From positions 1 through 8,080 of the forward strand of contig RFTR01000090.1 in NCBI GenBank assembly GCA_009923345.1: a stretch of 8,080 nt of DNA, given 5' to 3'. A model generated the notes under the pieces. That model was not told the origin of the DNA. It worked only from the letters and a program-made list of their open reading frames with translations, and did no database searches. This stretch comes from Betaproteobacteria bacterium. GTDB lineage: Bacteria; Pseudomonadota; Gammaproteobacteria; Burkholderiales; Burkholderiaceae_C. Shown here piece after piece: positions 7,283-8,080 of the stretch. The position numbers and the translations under genes were made by a program. Positions within the stretch are counted from its first letter, which is position 1. Every line of letters starts with the position of its first letter.

Positions 7283-8023
7283 ATGCTTCTCATCCCAGCC
7301 ATTGACCTCAAAGACGGACATTGCGTGCGCCTCATCCAAGGCGACATGAACCAGGCTACCACCTTCAGCGAAGACCCCGCCCAAATGGCGCTCGACTGGG
7401 TGGCCAAAGGCGCGCGGCGTTTGCATCTGGTGGATTTGAATGGCGCGTTCGCGGGCAAGCCGCAAAACAATGCCGCTATCAAAGCGATTTTGCGGGCGGT
7501 GGGTGATGACATTCCGGTGCAACTCGGTGGCGGTATCCGCGACTTAGACACCATCGAAAAATACATCGATGCGGGCATGCGCTACGTCATCATCGGCACT
7601 GCGGCGGTCAAAAGCCCTGGCTTTTTGCAAGACGCTTGCTCGGCTTTTGGCGGCCACATCATCGTCGGCTTAGATGCCAAAGACGGCAAAGTGGCTACCG
7701 ATGGTTGGAGCAAATTGACCGGCCACGAAGTGATCGATCTCGGCAAAAAATTTGAAGACTATGGTGTCGAATCCATCATCTACACCGACATTGGCCGTGA
7801 CGGTATGTTGAGCGGCATCAACATCGACGCCACCGTCAAACTCGCGCAAGCACTCACCATTCCCGTCATCGCTTCGGGTGGTTTGTCCAGTATGGCTGAT
7901 ATAGAGAAACTCTGCGAAGTAGAAGACGAGGGCGTCGAAGGCGTGATTTGCGGACGTGCCATTTACAGCGGCGACTTGGACTTTGAAAAAGCCCAAGAGC
8001 GCGCGGATGAACTTAATGGTTGA
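7283..8023 (+). CDS. hisA: Phosphoribosylformimino-5-aminoimidazole carboxamide ribotide isomerase (HisA)
   Basis: TIM-barrel isomerase for step 4, ProFAR to PRFAR (an Amadori rearrangement). The 246 residues match the family. The catalytic aspartates are visible: Asp8 in LLIPAIDLKDG (first barrel strand) and Asp131 in VGLDAKDGK (start of the second half barrel). The phosphate-binding glycine blocks are VQLGGGIRD (79-87) and VIASGGLSS in the second half, reflecting the duplicated half-barrel shared with HisF. The start at 7283 gives the canonical MLLIPAIDL. The 15 bp between hisH and hisA contain no recognisable Shine-Dalgarno sequence, so initiation may rely on coupling to hisH. HisF is ruled out as an alternative by the N-terminus and the AKDGK motif. 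Its last codons overlap the start of another reading frame. Confidence 0.97.
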   Translation: MLLIPAIDLKDGHCVRLIQGDMNQATTFSEDPAQMALDWVAKGARRLHLVDLNGAFAGKPQNNAAIKAILRAVGDDIPVQLGGGIRDLDTIEKYIDAGMRYVIIGTAAVKSPGFLQDACSAFGGHIIVGLDAKDGKVATDGWSKLTGHEVIDLGKKFEDYGVESIIYTDIGRDGMLSGINIDATVKLAQALTIPVIASGGLSSMADIEKLCEVEDEGVEGVICGRAIYSGDLDFEKAQERADELNG

Positions 8024-8080
8024 GTATTTTCGTGATCTTCCTTGTCACCGTTTGAGCTTGGCCTGTGGCGATAGCGTATT
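8016..8080 (+). CDS. Start of a downstream gene, possibly a D-hexose-6-phosphate mutarotase (3' end outside window)
   Basis: An ATG at 8016 opens a frame that stays open to the window edge, 21 codons, overlapping hisA by 8 bp (ATGGTTGA). A second in-frame ATG at 8007 is also possible, with AAGAG seven bases upstream. Only this frame is open to the end; the other two plus-strand frames meet stops within the last 60 bases. The visible peptide, YFRDLPCHRLSLACGDSV, resembles the opening of YeaD-type aldose-1-epimerase-like proteins as I recall them: a short strand, then LP-x-x-RLxL-x-x-GDS before a GA-x-VLSW block. It does not resemble HisF, which begins MLxKRIIPCLDV. If correct, the product interconverts anomers of glucose-6-phosphate and has no known role in histidine synthesis. 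The family call rests on about 20 residues and is tentative; that a coupled gene starts here is more likely. Confidence 0.45.
   Translation, partial: MVEYFRDLPCHRLSLACGDSV

Noticed and set aside
1..8080. An undescribed system, mobile element, CRISPR array or RNA gene
   Set aside because: Coding sequence covers nearly every base with recognisable housekeeping families, gaps are 18 bp at most, and no direct repeats, integrase or transposase motifs, or tRNA-like folds were noticed by eye.

Overview
The window is a continuous plus-strand gene cluster from a betaproteobacterium. It most resembles Burkholderiales, probably a Comamonadaceae-like freshwater organism of moderate GC. Three things support this: the order [YadGH-type ABC exporter]-[BolA/IbaG]-murA-hisG-hisD-hisC-hisB-hisH-hisA, the short (HisZ-dependent) form of HisG, and a monofunctional HisB. 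The genus is inferred from gene order and protein character only; no database search was possible.

Layout. Positions 1-615 hold the 3' two thirds of an ABC-2 type ATPase gene. It overlaps its permease gene (612-1391) by 4 bp. A short BolA-family gene (1393-1653, GTG start) follows after 1 bp, and murA (1656-2933) after 2 bp. murA overlaps hisG (2930-3592) by 4 bp. Then come hisD (3595-4914), hisC (4911-6011), hisB (6030-6623), hisH (6620-7267, TTG start) and hisA (7283-8023). At the right edge a further reading frame starts inside the end of hisA and runs out of the window. It is not hisF, and its first residues resemble a D-hexose-6-phosphate mutarotase. The largest intergenic gap is 18 bp, so there is no unannotated stretch and little room for an internal promoter, terminator or attenuator. 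RNA genes, mobile elements, CRISPR arrays and sizeable repeats were not seen.

How the genes work together. The left part serves the cell envelope: an exporter of unknown substrate, an iron-sulfur-linked BolA protein and MurA, the first committed enzyme of peptidoglycan synthesis. The right part encodes much of histidine biosynthesis: HisG (step 1), HisA (step 4), HisH (glutaminase half of step 5), HisB (step 6), HisC (step 7) and HisD (steps 9-10). HisF, HisI/HisE, HisZ and the histidinol-phosphatase needed to complete the pathway are not in the window.

All complete genes look intact, with catalytic residues in place. I found no convincing undescribed system. The points most worth a second look are the non-hisF gene coupled to the end of hisA, the coupling of murA to the his genes, and the non-ATG starts of the BolA gene and hisH.
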